A DNA stretch of 64,000 nt from Pyramidobacter porci (lineage in GTDB: Bacteria; Synergistota; Synergistia; Synergistales; Dethiosulfovibrionaceae): assembly GCF_009695745.1 (NCBI RefSeq), contig NZ_VUNH01000002.1:233036-297035 (forward strand), in the 5' to 3' direction. Below the pieces are notes generated by a model. That model saw nothing but the letters and a program-made list of their open reading frames with translations. It was not told where the DNA came from and made no database searches. The position numbers and the translations under genes were made by a program. This document shows, one piece after another, positions 8,943 to 17,476 of this stretch. How positions within the stretch are numbered: the stretch's first letter is position 1; each line of letters starts with the position of its first letter.

Positions 8943-9521
8943 GATTGCGCCGGCAGCTCGGCAATGCGGCCGGCTTTGTCCTGAATCTATGCCGCACGGA
9001 AATATTATGACGGCTCATTGTAAAATGAAGTCGAACATCAAAGAGAGCAAGAAGCAAAACAAGCCCCCTGGATAAGCGCCGGCCGACATCACCGCGGAGG
9101 ATGTCGCTGTGAGACAGGCACATTCTACCACAGAAGGACGCCGAAAGGGAAAACATCTGACTTACGCTGACCGGGTTCCAATCCGCGGCGTCTCAAAGAC
9201 GGAAGGTCGTTCAGAGGGTGAGAGCTCAACTGCTTCCCCGACGCGGCGCGCAATGAGATCAAACGAGGCTCTGTCACGTTGTACAAGGGAGGTACAAAAC
9301 TGAAGCTGCCCAGAAGAGCTGCGAGGAACGCCGTCAACGCTGCGGGCGTCGTTGTGACTTCATGGAGAAATCCGAATTCACTGCTTCTGTCGAACGGCGT
9401 CGCTTTCTTTACGCTCTCTGATGTTTAACTTCATTTTACATGAGTCTCCTCTTTTTATTTTCATTCGGCATGTGTTATTATTGACAAACAAGATCTTTGT
9501 CTTTTTGCGCGGATTCGCAAG
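8943..9521. other. Gap without a recognised gene
   Basis: This 580-bp stretch holds short hairpins: GACATC/GATGTC at 9085-9105 and TTGTAC/GTACAA around 9280-9298, and TTGACA at 9481-9486 with no good -10. Reading frames up to 70 codons exist on both strands but none looks like a protein. A structured RNA is possible but matches no class I can name. Confidence 0.4.
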
Positions 9522-11570
9522 ATGACAATATCGATCATCCGAACGAGTGACGGTGCTGAGATGACGAGAATTTTCCGTGCGGTGTTGCGAACGACCCTGT
9601 CGCTCTTTTGTCTGATGCCGGTCCTGTGGAGCGGAAAACCCGCTGCCGGGGGTGAAGCGGTGCCCGACATGGTGATCGGCACGGGCGAAGGGCGGACAAT
9701 ACGCGTGCTCTGTATGGAGACGCAGCCTCCGTATCTTCAGATCGACTCTCGCGGCACAATGCGCGGCGTGTACGTTGATCTGCTCGAGCTGATCGCTCAG
9801 AAGGAGAAGATGCGCTTTCTCCTTTCGCCGCGCGGTGCGGGCGACGTGAGAAATTCCATGTACCAGATCCAGCCGGAGATCGTGCTCGGTTCGCTCTATC
9901 CGGTCGATCCCGAGCAGGAGCGATTCGGTTATCTTCCCGTGCGCAATCTCGATCCGATCGATCCCGGCATGGCCGAGAACGTGGCGCGGATCCTCGAGAA
10001 TTTCCCCGAAAACGAGCGGGATTCGCTGTGTTTCGCCCTGCCGTTTCTGTGGGAGTCGTCGACCGTGTTTCTGCCGAGCGGACGGACCGACGGGCTGAAC
10101 GAGCTGCGCGGAAAAAGGATCTGCGTCGTTGCCGGCGCGCCGGAAGAAAAATTTTTGACGAACCTGGGCTTCAAAAAAGAGATCATGCACTGCCCGTCCG
10201 CGGCCGACGGGCTGCGCATCCTGGCGTCGGGCATGTGCGACGCCTTTGTCTGCGAGACGTTTCAGGGGCGCTATCAGCTGGAGCAGACGCGGCGCTACCG
10301 CTATGCCGTCGACGCGCGCAAACTGCCGTTGCAATCCTACGAGCGCGGTCTGGTGGTGCTGCACGGCGACGCGGCGATGGCGCTGAAGATCGGTCACGCG
10401 CTGGCGGAGATGAAGCTCGACGGGCGCTACAACGCCGTGATGAACAAATGGCTGGGGCAATACGACGAATTCCTGCTCAGTCCGCAGATCCTCGTGCAGG
10501 CGGGCTGCGTCGTGCTGCTGTTCATCGGCGCGATCCTCTTCTGGAATCACGAACTGAAGCGGAAGATCCGCATCGCCGCCAGCGAGCGCGACCGGATCCT
10601 CGATTTCGTCTGCGACGGGATCCTCGCCGTCGATCCTTCGGGGCGGATCACCATGCTGAACCGCATCGCCAAACTGCTGCTGGACCTGAAAGACAGCGAC
10701 GTCGGCAAGATCGCCGACGAAATGATCCCCGGGCTCGACATCCGCAGGGTGATCGACGACTGCCAGCCCGTGTACAATCTCGAGCAGAACCTGCGCGAGG
10801 CGCTGGTGTCGTGCAATAAGGTGCCGGTGTTCATCAACGGCCGCTGCTACGGCGCCATCGTCACGCTGCGCGATCTTTCCGAGCTGCAGGCGATGGCGGA
10901 GGAAATGACGGGCGTGAAGATGTACGTGGAGTCGCTGCGCATCCACAATCACGAGTTCATGAACACGCTCCAGGCCATTTCCGGGCTGATCCAGCTGGGG
11001 CAGTATGACAAAGCGGTGGCCTACATCGCCGCGGAGACCGATTCGAGCCAGTCGGCGCATTCGTTCATGACGGAGCGGATCAAGAACGCCGCCGTCTGCG
11101 GCGTGCTGATGGGCAAAGCCGGACTGTGCCGCGAGCAAGGCATCAATTTTGTTCTCGAAGCCGACAGCTCCTGCGCCGACCACAGCGCCGAGATCAGCGA
11201 GCGCTCGCTGGTGATCGTCGTCGGCAATCTGATGCAGAACGCGGTGGAGGCGCTTCAGGAAAAGGGCGTCGACGAGCGCGCCGAGATCCGTTTTTCCATG
11301 TACGACGAATCGGGCTACATCTTCCTGAGCGTGCGCGACAACGCCGGGCTGATGAACGCCCGCATCGCGGAACGGCTTTTCGACAAAGGGTTCAGCACCA
11401 AGAAAAAAGGCCGTCCCTCGGGCTTTGGACTTTACACGATCAGCAATATCGTAACGTCGCTTGGCGGCGACATTTCAGTGGATTTTGCGGAGGGGGAGTA
11501 CACGGATTTCACCGTGACGATCCCGCTTCCGAAGAAACAGGAGGGGCTCGCTTATGCCGGAAGCTATTGA
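9522..11570 (+). CDS. Sensor histidine kinase (CitA/DcuS type) with periplasmic solute-binding domain
   Basis: A 682-residue membrane kinase. After an N-terminal signal/anchor (about 18-35) comes a periplasmic solute-binding-protein-family-3-like domain (about 58-315; RVLCMETQPPYLQID, then LRGKRICVVAGAPEEKFL), a membrane helix at about 326-343 (QAGCVVLLFIGAILFW), a PAS-like region (about 355-460), the phospho-acceptor motif RIHNHEFMNTLQAISGLIQ with His about 477, and an HATPase domain with NLMQNAVEAL and GFGLYTI. The kinase core matches the CitA/DcuS class, but the sensor is of the amino-acid-binding type instead of an extracytoplasmic PAS. It overlaps the response regulator gene by 17 bases. 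Confidence 0.88.
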   Translation: MTISIIRTSDGAEMTRIFRAVLRTTLSLFCLMPVLWSGKPAAGGEAVPDMVIGTGEGRTIRVLCMETQPPYLQIDSRGTMRGVYVDLLELIAQKEKMRFLLSPRGAGDVRNSMYQIQPEIVLGSLYPVDPEQERFGYLPVRNLDPIDPGMAENVARILENFPENERDSLCFALPFLWESSTVFLPSGRTDGLNELRGKRICVVAGAPEEKFLTNLGFKKEIMHCPSAADGLRILASGMCDAFVCETFQGRYQLEQTRRYRYAVDARKLPLQSYERGLVVLHGDAAMALKIGHALAEMKLDGRYNAVMNKWLGQYDEFLLSPQILVQAGCVVLLFIGAILFWNHELKRKIRIAASERDRILDFVCDGILAVDPSGRITMLNRIAKLLLDLKDSDVGKIADEMIPGLDIRRVIDDCQPVYNLEQNLREALVSCNKVPVFINGRCYGAIVTLRDLSELQAMAEEMTGVKMYVESLRIHNHEFMNTLQAISGLIQLGQYDKAVAYIAAETDSSQSAHSFMTERIKNAAVCGVLMGKAGLCREQGINFVLEADSSCADHSAEISERSLVIVVGNLMQNAVEALQEKGVDERAEIRFSMYDESGYIFLSVRDNAGLMNARIAERLFDKGFSTKKKGRPSGFGLYTISNIVTSLGGDISVDFAEGEYTDFTVTIPLPKKQEGLAYAGSY

Positions 11571-12240
11571 TGTGCTCATTGTCGAAGACGATCCGATGGT
11601 GGCGGCGATCCATCGCCAGTTTATCGGCGCCGTCCCGGGGTTTATCGTCGCGGGCGTGGTGTCCAGCGGCAAGGACGCGCTGGAGTTTCTGCAGCAGCAT
11701 CCCGTCCGCCTCGTGATCCTGGACGTTTTTCTGCCGGGCATGGACGGCGTGGCCACACTGCAGAAGATCCGCGAGATGAACCGCACCGTCGGCGTCATCG
11801 TCGTGTCGGCGTCGCGCGATACCAACACGATCAACGCCGTGCTCAAGGCGGGGGCTTTCGATTACGTGATCAAGCCTTTCGTCTTCGAGCGCATCCAAAC
11901 GTCGCTGCGTTCGTTTCAGCAGCTGGAAAACCGTCTCAACCGCGGCGCCGATCAGATCGACCAGAAGGAGCTGGACCGCTTGCTGCAAGTTCAGCAGAAG
12001 GAGACGGCCGCCAACGATCTGCCCAAGGGTCTGAACCCGCAGACGCTGCAGCAGGTGAAGAACCTTCTCGGGCACGCCGCCTCGCCGCTGTCTTCGGTCG
12101 AAACGGCGCAGGCCCTCAAGATCTCGCGCATCACGGCGAGGCGCTATCTCGAGTATCTCGTCGCCGCCGGCGAGGCGACGCTGGAACTGGAATATCAGAA
12201 AGTCGGCCGCCCCACGAACCGTTACGCGCTGAGGAAATAA
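11554..12240 (+). CDS. Response regulator, CitB/DcuR type
   Basis: A 228-residue regulator: receiver domain (1-120; acidic pair EDD at 11-13, phospho-acceptor D57 in LVILDVFLPG, lysine in YVIKPF) and a C-terminal DNA-binding domain of the CitB/DcuR kind (SSVETAQALKISRITARRYLEYL), followed by the family's closing VGRPTNRY. It pairs with the overlapping sensor kinase gene. Regulators of this class typically activate uptake and catabolism of di/tricarboxylates; with a solute-binding sensor the ligand here might be an amino acid. No target gene is adjacent. Confidence 0.9.
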   Translation: MPEAIDVLIVEDDPMVAAIHRQFIGAVPGFIVAGVVSSGKDALEFLQQHPVRLVILDVFLPGMDGVATLQKIREMNRTVGVIVVSASRDTNTINAVLKAGAFDYVIKPFVFERIQTSLRSFQQLENRLNRGADQIDQKELDRLLQVQQKETAANDLPKGLNPQTLQQVKNLLGHAASPLSSVETAQALKISRITARRYLEYLVAAGEATLELEYQKVGRPTNRYALRK

Positions 12241-12293
12241 GGACCAAGGCGCTTCATCGGGGCGAAAAGGATCGTCGCCGCGCCGGTTTCGCA

Positions 12294-12309
12294 TGTTCCA
12301 CGTGGAACA
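12294..12309. promoter_or_regulatory. parS-like ParB binding site
   Basis: The 16-bp perfect palindrome TGTTCCACGTGGAACA matches the chromosomal parS form known from Pseudomonas and related to the TGTTTCACGTGAAACA consensus. It lies between genes, 54 bases past the response regulator stop. Confidence 0.7.
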
Positions 12310-12379
12310 CTTTGCCCCGAAGCCCGACGAATGCCGGAACGGCGTGATATAGAAAAAAGAAATTGCGCGTTTTCGATCG

Positions 12380-12434
12380 AAAGAGCGGGGGGCGGGGCGC
12401 CGGATAAAATCCGGCGCCCCGCCCCCCGCTCTTT
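12380..12434. terminator. Very long GC-rich hairpin, probable terminator
   Basis: A perfect 26-bp inverted repeat (12380-12405 and 12409-12434) with a 3-base AAA loop, built on GAGCGGGGGGCGGGGCGCCG. It follows the response regulator gene, but there is no extended T run after it, so it may act as an RNA end-protector as well as a terminator. Confidence 0.6.
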
Positions 12435-12492
12435 GAGTGTACGTTTGCGTTCTTATACTGTTTCTTGATAAAAAGCATTGACATAGTTTGCC

Positions 12493-12582
12493 GGCCGCTG
12501 CGAGGGAGTTCAGTCGCTCAGGACTATCTCGACCGCTGCGCAGTCTGCGCAGTTCGCTTTGCGAATCTCCCTCGCAGCGGCC
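12493..12582. repeat. Structured intergenic element bounded by a 16-bp inverted repeat
   Basis: GGCCGCTGCGAGGGAG (12493-12508) pairs perfectly with 12567-12582; the 58-base interior has further short stems (GCGCAG repeats, TTCGC/GCGAA). The interior segment starting CGACCGCTGCGC resembles 57896-57940, suggesting a dispersed element. Confidence 0.55.
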
Positions 12583-12613
12583 TTGTGTTCGGCATTTTAA
12601 TTGAGAAGCGGTA

Positions 12614-12988
12614 TTACAGCGAAATGCCCGAGAACGGGCCGCTGAGCTTTTGGCCGCCCAGTTTTTTCAGGTCGCGTTCCGACATCGCGCCGAAATCGAC
12701 CTTTTCCAGCCACTCGGTCGAATAGCCGGGCGTGGTCATCGCTCCCCGCGGCGTCATCACGCTGCCGTCGTGGTGCTTTCCGATCAGCTCGAAGGCGAAG
12801 CTCCACCAGCCCTCGCACAGCTCGTCCATGTTCGCACAAGTGTATTCGGTGACGCGCTGCACGGCCTCTTTGCCGCGGCCGCGGGCGCAGAGATCGACGA
12901 TCTCGTTCTCGAAACCCGTCTGCGCGGCGAAGAAACGCTCTTCGCGCCGGGCGCGCCGGGAGCGGAACGCCTTTCGCCCGCCTTGCAT
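12614..12988 (-). pseudogene. C-terminal relic of a C69 family dipeptidase
   Basis: About 105 codons ending at 12614 resemble the tail of PepD-like C69 dipeptidases: ANMDELCEGWWSFAFELIGKHHDG followed by a TPGYSTEWLEKVDFG motif typical of the family's end. The catalytic N-terminal nucleophile cysteine and roughly 350 residues are missing; the upstream DNA is the promoter of the divergent FprA gene. No ribosome site precedes the nominal ATG at 12988. The fragment is most likely a decaying remnant left by deletion. Confidence 0.65.
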
Positions 12989-13011
12989 GTCCCGACGCGG
13001 AATCGTATAAT
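12983..13011 (+). promoter_or_regulatory. Predicted promoter of the FprA gene
   Basis: TTGCAT (12983-12988), a 17-base spacer and TATAAT (13006-13011), about 75 bases upstream of the ATG. Confidence 0.65.
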
Positions 13012-13086
13012 AGTATAGTTTTCATATATCCATCGTTTCGTGCCGACGGCGCGTCGAAGTACACTCTGAAATCGGGAGGTTTTCTC

Positions 13087-14286
13087 ATGTTGAAGGCGAT
13101 TTCTGTCTCGGACAAAATCTGGTGGGTCGGCGTCAACGACCGCAAGACGCCGCTCTTTGAAAATCTGTGGTCGCTGCCCTACGGCGTCTCCTACAATTCC
13201 TATCTGATCGACGATGAAAAAGTGGCGCTGATCGACGGTGTCAAGGGCGAGTTCTTCGGCGAATACCTCGAGCGCATCCAGAGCATCGTCGGCGCCCGTC
13301 CCGTGGACTATTTGATCGTCAATCACGTCGAGCCCGACCATTCCAGCGCCATCCGCATGCTGCGCCAGGTGTACCCCAACATCACCGTCGTCGCCGACAA
13401 ACAGGCGCTGACCCTGATCGGCCAGTTTTACGGGACTTCGCTCGCCACGAAGGAAGTGAAGGACGGCGAGACGCTGGAACTGGGCGCGCACAGCCTGACC
13501 TTCGCGACGATCCCGATGGTGCACTGGCCCGAGACGATGATCTCCTTCGAGAACTCCAGCGGCATCGCCTTCACCTGCGACGCGTTCGGCAGCTACGGCG
13601 CGCTCAACGGCGGCATCTTCGGCGACGAGCTGGACATGCACGTTTACACCAGCGAGGCGCGCCGCTATTACGCCACCATCGTGGGACGCTTCAGCGTCAA
13701 CGTGCAGGCCGCTCTCAAGAAAGCCGCCGCGCTGCCGATCAAGATGATCTGCCCCTCCCACGGCCCCGTCCACCGCGGCGAAGGCGTGGCGCGCGCCGTG
13801 AAGCTGTACGACGGCATGAGCCGCCAGGAGACGACGCAGAGCGCCGTGATCGTCTACGGCTCCATGTACGGCAACACCGCCCGTATGGCCGAGTGCGTCG
13901 CCGACGGCCTGTGCCGCGGCGGCGTGGCGGACGTCAAAGTCTACGACGCCGGCACGGCCGACCTGAGCTGGATCATCCGCGACGCGTGGCGCAGCCGCGG
14001 CCTGGCGCTGCTGAGCTGCTGCTACAACATGGGCATGTTCCCCGCCATGATGCCCGTGGTGGAGAAGATCGACAACTGCAAGATCAGCGGCCGCGTGCTC
14101 GCAATCGCCGGCTGCTACAGCTGGAGCAAGGGCGCCGAGCTCAAGCCGCTGCAGGCGCTGGCCGACAAGCCCGGCTGGGACCTGATCGAGAACGTCGTGG
14201 AAGTGAAAAGCTGCCCCACCGAAGCCGACGAAGCCGCCCTGCGCGGGGTGGGCGCGGAGATGGCGCGTCGGATTCGAGCAGAATAA
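13087..14286 (+). CDS. FprA family A-type flavoprotein (flavodiiron protein)
   Basis: A 399-residue flavodiiron protein that reduces oxygen to water or nitric oxide to nitrous oxide, protecting anaerobes. The N-terminal metallo-beta-lactamase-like domain carries the diiron motif H80-x-E82-x-D84-H85 (NHVEPDHSS), further ligands in MVHWPETM (about 147), CDAFGSYG and CPSHGP; the C-terminal flavodoxin domain (about 255-399) starts VIVYGSMYGNTARMAE for FMN binding. GGGAGG lies just before the ATG. It is a single-gene unit between its own promoter and terminator. Confidence 0.93.
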   Translation: MLKAISVSDKIWWVGVNDRKTPLFENLWSLPYGVSYNSYLIDDEKVALIDGVKGEFFGEYLERIQSIVGARPVDYLIVNHVEPDHSSAIRMLRQVYPNITVVADKQALTLIGQFYGTSLATKEVKDGETLELGAHSLTFATIPMVHWPETMISFENSSGIAFTCDAFGSYGALNGGIFGDELDMHVYTSEARRYYATIVGRFSVNVQAALKKAAALPIKMICPSHGPVHRGEGVARAVKLYDGMSRQETTQSAVIVYGSMYGNTARMAECVADGLCRGGVADVKVYDAGTADLSWIIRDAWRSRGLALLSCCYNMGMFPAMMPVVEKIDNCKISGRVLAIAGCYSWSKGAELKPLQALADKPGWDLIENVVEVKSCPTEADEAALRGVGAEMARRIRAE

Positions 14287-14332
14287 CGTCGGCAGAATTT
14301 TACGCGTTCCACCGTCCGGCAGGAGAACGTAG

Positions 14333-14380
14333 AACTCGGGACGAAGCCTCCGCAGGATGACGCTTCGTCCCGAGTTTTTC
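14333..14380 (+). terminator. Terminator after FprA
   Basis: A perfect 15-bp stem (AACTCGGGACGAAGC, 14333-14347, with 14362-14376) followed by TTTTC. Confidence 0.85.
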
Positions 14381-14479
14381 TTTGTCATTGCAAAGCGCTT
14401 TATCGAGGCTTGGGCGCCGTTCTTTGCGGCAAGAAAAAATTTCTTGCCGTGAGATTGTTTTCTCCGAGGAGATGATAAA

Positions 14480-15151
14480 ATGTCGTACCAGTCTGCAATT
14501 CCCCAGTCCGTTACCGAGGAAGTGACGCGTTATTTGCACCGTCAGCTGCTGGTGAGAAACCGCTTCCAGCCCGGCTCGTTCATCCGCGAGAACGACGTGG
14601 CCGAAGAACTCAAGGTAAGCCGCTCGCCGGTGCGCGAAGCGCTGAAGATCCTCGAGTCCTACGGCATCGTCAAAACTCTGCCGCGGCGCGGCGCCTTGGT
14701 GTTGCAGTATACCAATGCCGACGTGGGGGAGATCTACGATGTGCGCGTGCTGCTCGAGTCGAAAGTCTATTCTCGGATCGTGAAAAACCATCTGCTGAAC
14801 GACGAACATTACAAGCATTTGATGAAGTGTATCGACGATTATCGTGATATCCGCGCGGCCTTCGAGAAAAACCTTCAGGAAGGACAGCTGGATTTCTTCG
14901 ATCTGGAGTGCCGCTTCCACTTCTATATCCACGAGATTTCGGGACTGACCTGGACTTCCGAGCTCCTGAAGAAGACTTATTCGCGCCTGTTCCAGTACAT
15001 GATCCACAACGTCGGTCTCGAGGATCTGGACAGCATCCTCGCGTTTCACACCAACATCGTGGAAAATCTGAGAAGCGGCGATTTGGCGGCGTTGGGAGAG
15101 AACCGCATCGAAAGCTACATGCTGGACAAAGCTTACCGCCCCGACAAGTGA
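14480..15151 (+). CDS. GntR family transcriptional regulator, FCD (FadR/VanR) type
   Basis: A 223-residue regulator with an N-terminal winged helix (ENDVAEELKVSRSPVREALKILESYGIVKTLPRRGALV, residues about 36-75) and an all-helical FCD ligand domain beginning EIYDVRVLLESKVYSRI, where the D..R pair helps bind metal and carboxylate ligands in the family. GAGGAG precedes the ATG. FCD regulators usually respond to organic acids or amino-acid breakdown products. The operon it controls is not evident; the palindromic sites upstream of the abgT gene in this window are of a kind GntR proteins bind. Confidence 0.9.
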   Translation: MSYQSAIPQSVTEEVTRYLHRQLLVRNRFQPGSFIRENDVAEELKVSRSPVREALKILESYGIVKTLPRRGALVLQYTNADVGEIYDVRVLLESKVYSRIVKNHLLNDEHYKHLMKCIDDYRDIRAAFEKNLQEGQLDFFDLECRFHFYIHEISGLTWTSELLKKTYSRLFQYMIHNVGLEDLDSILAFHTNIVENLRSGDLAALGENRIESYMLDKAYRPDK

Positions 15152-15254
15152 GCGGATTCTCAATGGAGCTCATGAACGGAGTATGGTCAGCGCTCCGAGG
15201 GAGCTCAAGCTTTTATAGTGAAACGATATGAAGCGACTTCCGGCACCGCCTGCC

Positions 15255-15295
15255 GATCCTTCCGAGCGAGCTCCTCGCGGAAGGATCTTTTGTTT
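15255..15295 (+). terminator. Terminator after the GntR gene
   Basis: GATCCTTCCG (15255-15264) pairs with 15278-15287, followed by TTTTGTTT. The remaining 15296-15477 shows no gene-like or structured signal. Confidence 0.75.
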
Positions 15296-15477
15296 GCGGT
15301 CGATTGACAAACCGCGCGAACGAATCTAAAGCGGAAAAATCTTGGCGACGGTCGGGAAATTGGGGATGAGGCGGGGCGGGGAGACTTCACTCAGGGCGGC
15401 ATCGGCCGAGCGCGTCAAGCACGGCTTCAAAAGCTGTCGCCCCGTACTGCGTGGAGACGGAAATAGCGCTCCCGGCG

Positions 15478-16266
15478 TCAGCCCCGGGCTTTGGGAAGCG
15501 CCCCGAAGGGCAAATCGGGCGCGCCGAAGGAACGGGAAAGTTCGCGGCATTCCCTGACGATAACGGGAGCGACTTTTGCCTTGATCTCGTCGGTGAAGCG
15601 GAAGCTGGGGCCGGAGATGCACAGGCAGGCTGCGAGTCTGCCCGTGAAGTCGAAGAGCGGGCAGGCAATGGACGACGTGCCTTCCTCGCGTTCGGCCAGA
15701 CTGACGGCGTAACCGCGTTGCCGCGCTTCGCCGACTTCGCCGAGAAACTGATCCCAGCGTTCCTTTCTGTCCTGCGGGGCCTCCGCGTAAACGCGTCGGA
15801 TCTCGTCGGACGTCATGGAGCCAAGAAAAATCTTCGCGGTGGCGCCGGCCCAGAGCGGATAATAGGAGCCGGGGTGAGAAATGCGCTTCAGCTCGTGAAG
15901 GCTGACCGCCTGCTCGACGCAGACACGCCAGATGTCATGTTTGTAATAGAGGCTGACTGTTTCGCCGAATACGTCGCGCAGCCGCCGCATGACCGGCAGC
16001 ACGGCGTTTTTGATGGAGTCGTGCGCCTGAAAGAGCTTGCCGAGGCGATAGGCTTTCCAGCTCACGCGGTAGAGACGATTGGCATCTCGCTCGAGAAAAC
16101 CCTCCGCGCACAGCGCCGAAAGGATTCGCAGCGTGGTGGGCATGGAAAAACCGGTTTTTCCCGTGACGGCGGTCAGCGAAAGCTGCGGGGCGTCCTCGGA
16201 AAAGCAGTCGAGCACTGACAGACATTTTCTTATCGATGAAACTCCGTTGACTGATTGGGCAGACAT
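15478..16266 (-). CDS. IclR family transcriptional regulator
   Basis: A 262-residue IclR-type protein: winged helix at about 10-75 (SLTAVTGKTGFSMPTTLRILSALCAEGFLERD) and a C-terminal effector domain (about 90-250) with WAGATAKIFLGSM and TSSIACPLFDFTGRLAACLCISGP, the usual ligand-pocket strand. It is transcribed away from the TAXI TRAP transporter genes across a 240-bp shared control region, so it very likely regulates them. AGGGG precedes the ATG. Confidence 0.9.
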   Translation of the reverse strand: MSAQSVNGVSSIRKCLSVLDCFSEDAPQLSLTAVTGKTGFSMPTTLRILSALCAEGFLERDANRLYRVSWKAYRLGKLFQAHDSIKNAVLPVMRRLRDVFGETVSLYYKHDIWRVCVEQAVSLHELKRISHPGSYYPLWAGATAKIFLGSMTSDEIRRVYAEAPQDRKERWDQFLGEVGEARQRGYAVSLAEREEGTSSIACPLFDFTGRLAACLCISGPSFRFTDEIKAKVAPVIVRECRELSRSFGAPDLPFGALPKARG

Positions 16267-16288
16267 TTTTCCCCTCGCTTTTTTGAGT

Positions 16289-16304
16289 GAAAGTATGGAC
16301 TTTC
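16289..16304. promoter_or_regulatory. Candidate IclR operator
   Basis: GAAAGTATGGACTTTC is a palindrome with 6-bp arms close to the iclR start; ATGGACTT recurs inverted at 16355-16362. Placement in the divergent control region suggests autoregulation and control of the TRAP genes. Confidence 0.45.
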
Positions 16305-16386
16305 AAGGACCCATCGGAATTACGAAAATTTTATCATTTTATTTCATGATATGGAAGTCCATTGCGTAACAAGGAAGCATTGATCA

Positions 16387-16415
16387 TTGACAAAGGGGAA
16401 AAGGTACTTCATAAT
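16387..16415 (+). promoter_or_regulatory. Predicted promoter of the TAXI TRAP operon
   Basis: TTGACA (16387-16392), 17-base spacer, CATAAT (16410-16415), with the start codon about 90 bases downstream. Confidence 0.65.
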
Positions 16416-16506
16416 TATGTCCGCTTAGTAAAAGTTGCTTTCATCATATAAAAATGCAGTGTCGGTTTGTTTAAGAAAATGTCAATACATTGAGGAGGCA
16501 GCGGTT

Positions 16507-17454
16507 ATGATTCGCAAGACAGTGAAAAACGTTTGTGCGGCGGCAGCGTTCCTGGGGCTGACGGCGTCGGCCGGTTTGGCGGTCGACTTCGCCCGCATCG
16601 GCACGAGCAGCGTGGGCGGCGGTTTCTATCTGATCGGCAACACGATCGCCCAGATCGGCAACGCGGCCAAAAACGACGTCAACTACACGGCGGTGACCGG
16701 CGGTTCCACAAAGAACGTCAACGGCCTGGCGAAAGGCGACATGGAGTTCGGCATGTGTCAGTCCGCCACGGTCGACGAGGCTTTGAACGGCTCCGGCCCC
16801 TTCAAGGCGCCCATGAAAAGCATCCGCTTCGTCGCCGCCATCTATCCGATGCCGTGTCATGTCCTGGTCAGCGGCGAAGATATGAAAAGCGTCGCCGATT
16901 TTCGCGGCAAGCGCATCGATTACGGCGCCATCGGGCAGGGAATCGAGACGTATACCCGCATCATTCTGAACGCCTACGGCATCAAGGACGAAGACGTGAC
17001 GATCAACCGTTACGGCAAGACCGAGAGCGCCGAAGCCCTGAAGACCGGCGAAGTTCAGGGCAACTTCTGGACCACGACCGCGCCCAACGCCCAGGTCACC
17101 GACATGATTGCCGGCGGCGTGCGCCTGTTGTCCATCGATGATGACAAGCGTCAGCAGATCGTCAAGGAGCATCCTTATTTTGCTCTTGCCACCATCCCCG
17201 GCGGCACTTACGACAAGCACCCCGACGACGTCAACACGATCGCGGCCATTGGCGTGCTGCTGTCCGACGAAAAAGTGAGCGAGGACGTCGTGTACAAGAC
17301 GGTCAAGGCCATGTTCGAGGGACAGGAGGAGCTGAAAAAGCGCCTTCCTGCGTATTTCTCCAACTTCGGCCGCGAGCACGCCCTCGACGGCTGCGCCATG
17401 GAGATTCATCCCGGCGCGCTCAAGTATTACAAGGAGATCGGTCTGATCAAGTAA
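16507..17454 (+). CDS. TAXI family TRAP transporter solute-binding protein
   Basis: A 315-residue periplasmic receptor with a signal peptide (KNVCAAAAFLGLTASAGLA) and the TAXI family opening RIGTSSVGGGFYLIGNTIAQ, then NVNGLAKGDMEFGMCQS. TAXI proteins deliver ligands, glutamate or glutamine in one studied case and organic acids elsewhere, to a fused TRAP permease. GAGGAGG lies 9 bases before the ATG at 16507; an in-frame start at 16435 would bury the signal peptide. The permease gene follows after a small hairpin, so receptor may be made in excess over permease. Confidence 0.92.
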   Translation: MIRKTVKNVCAAAAFLGLTASAGLAVDFARIGTSSVGGGFYLIGNTIAQIGNAAKNDVNYTAVTGGSTKNVNGLAKGDMEFGMCQSATVDEALNGSGPFKAPMKSIRFVAAIYPMPCHVLVSGEDMKSVADFRGKRIDYGAIGQGIETYTRIILNAYGIKDEDVTINRYGKTESAEALKTGEVQGNFWTTTAPNAQVTDMIAGGVRLLSIDDDKRQQIVKEHPYFALATIPGGTYDKHPDDVNTIAAIGVLLSDEKVSEDVVYKTVKAMFEGQEELKKRLPAYFSNFGREHALDGCAMEIHPGALKYYKEIGLIK

Positions 17455-17476
17455 AGACGGCCTTGCGGCGAAATCG

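Noticed and set aside
9165..9200. tRNA T-arm-like GGGTTCCAATCC
   Set aside because: Flanks do not pair as a T stem, and no acceptor or anticodon arm is present.
12984..13018. Leftward promoter for the dipeptidase relic
   Set aside because: The TATAAT here fits the plus-strand FprA promoter with a 17-base spacer; no equal leftward match exists.
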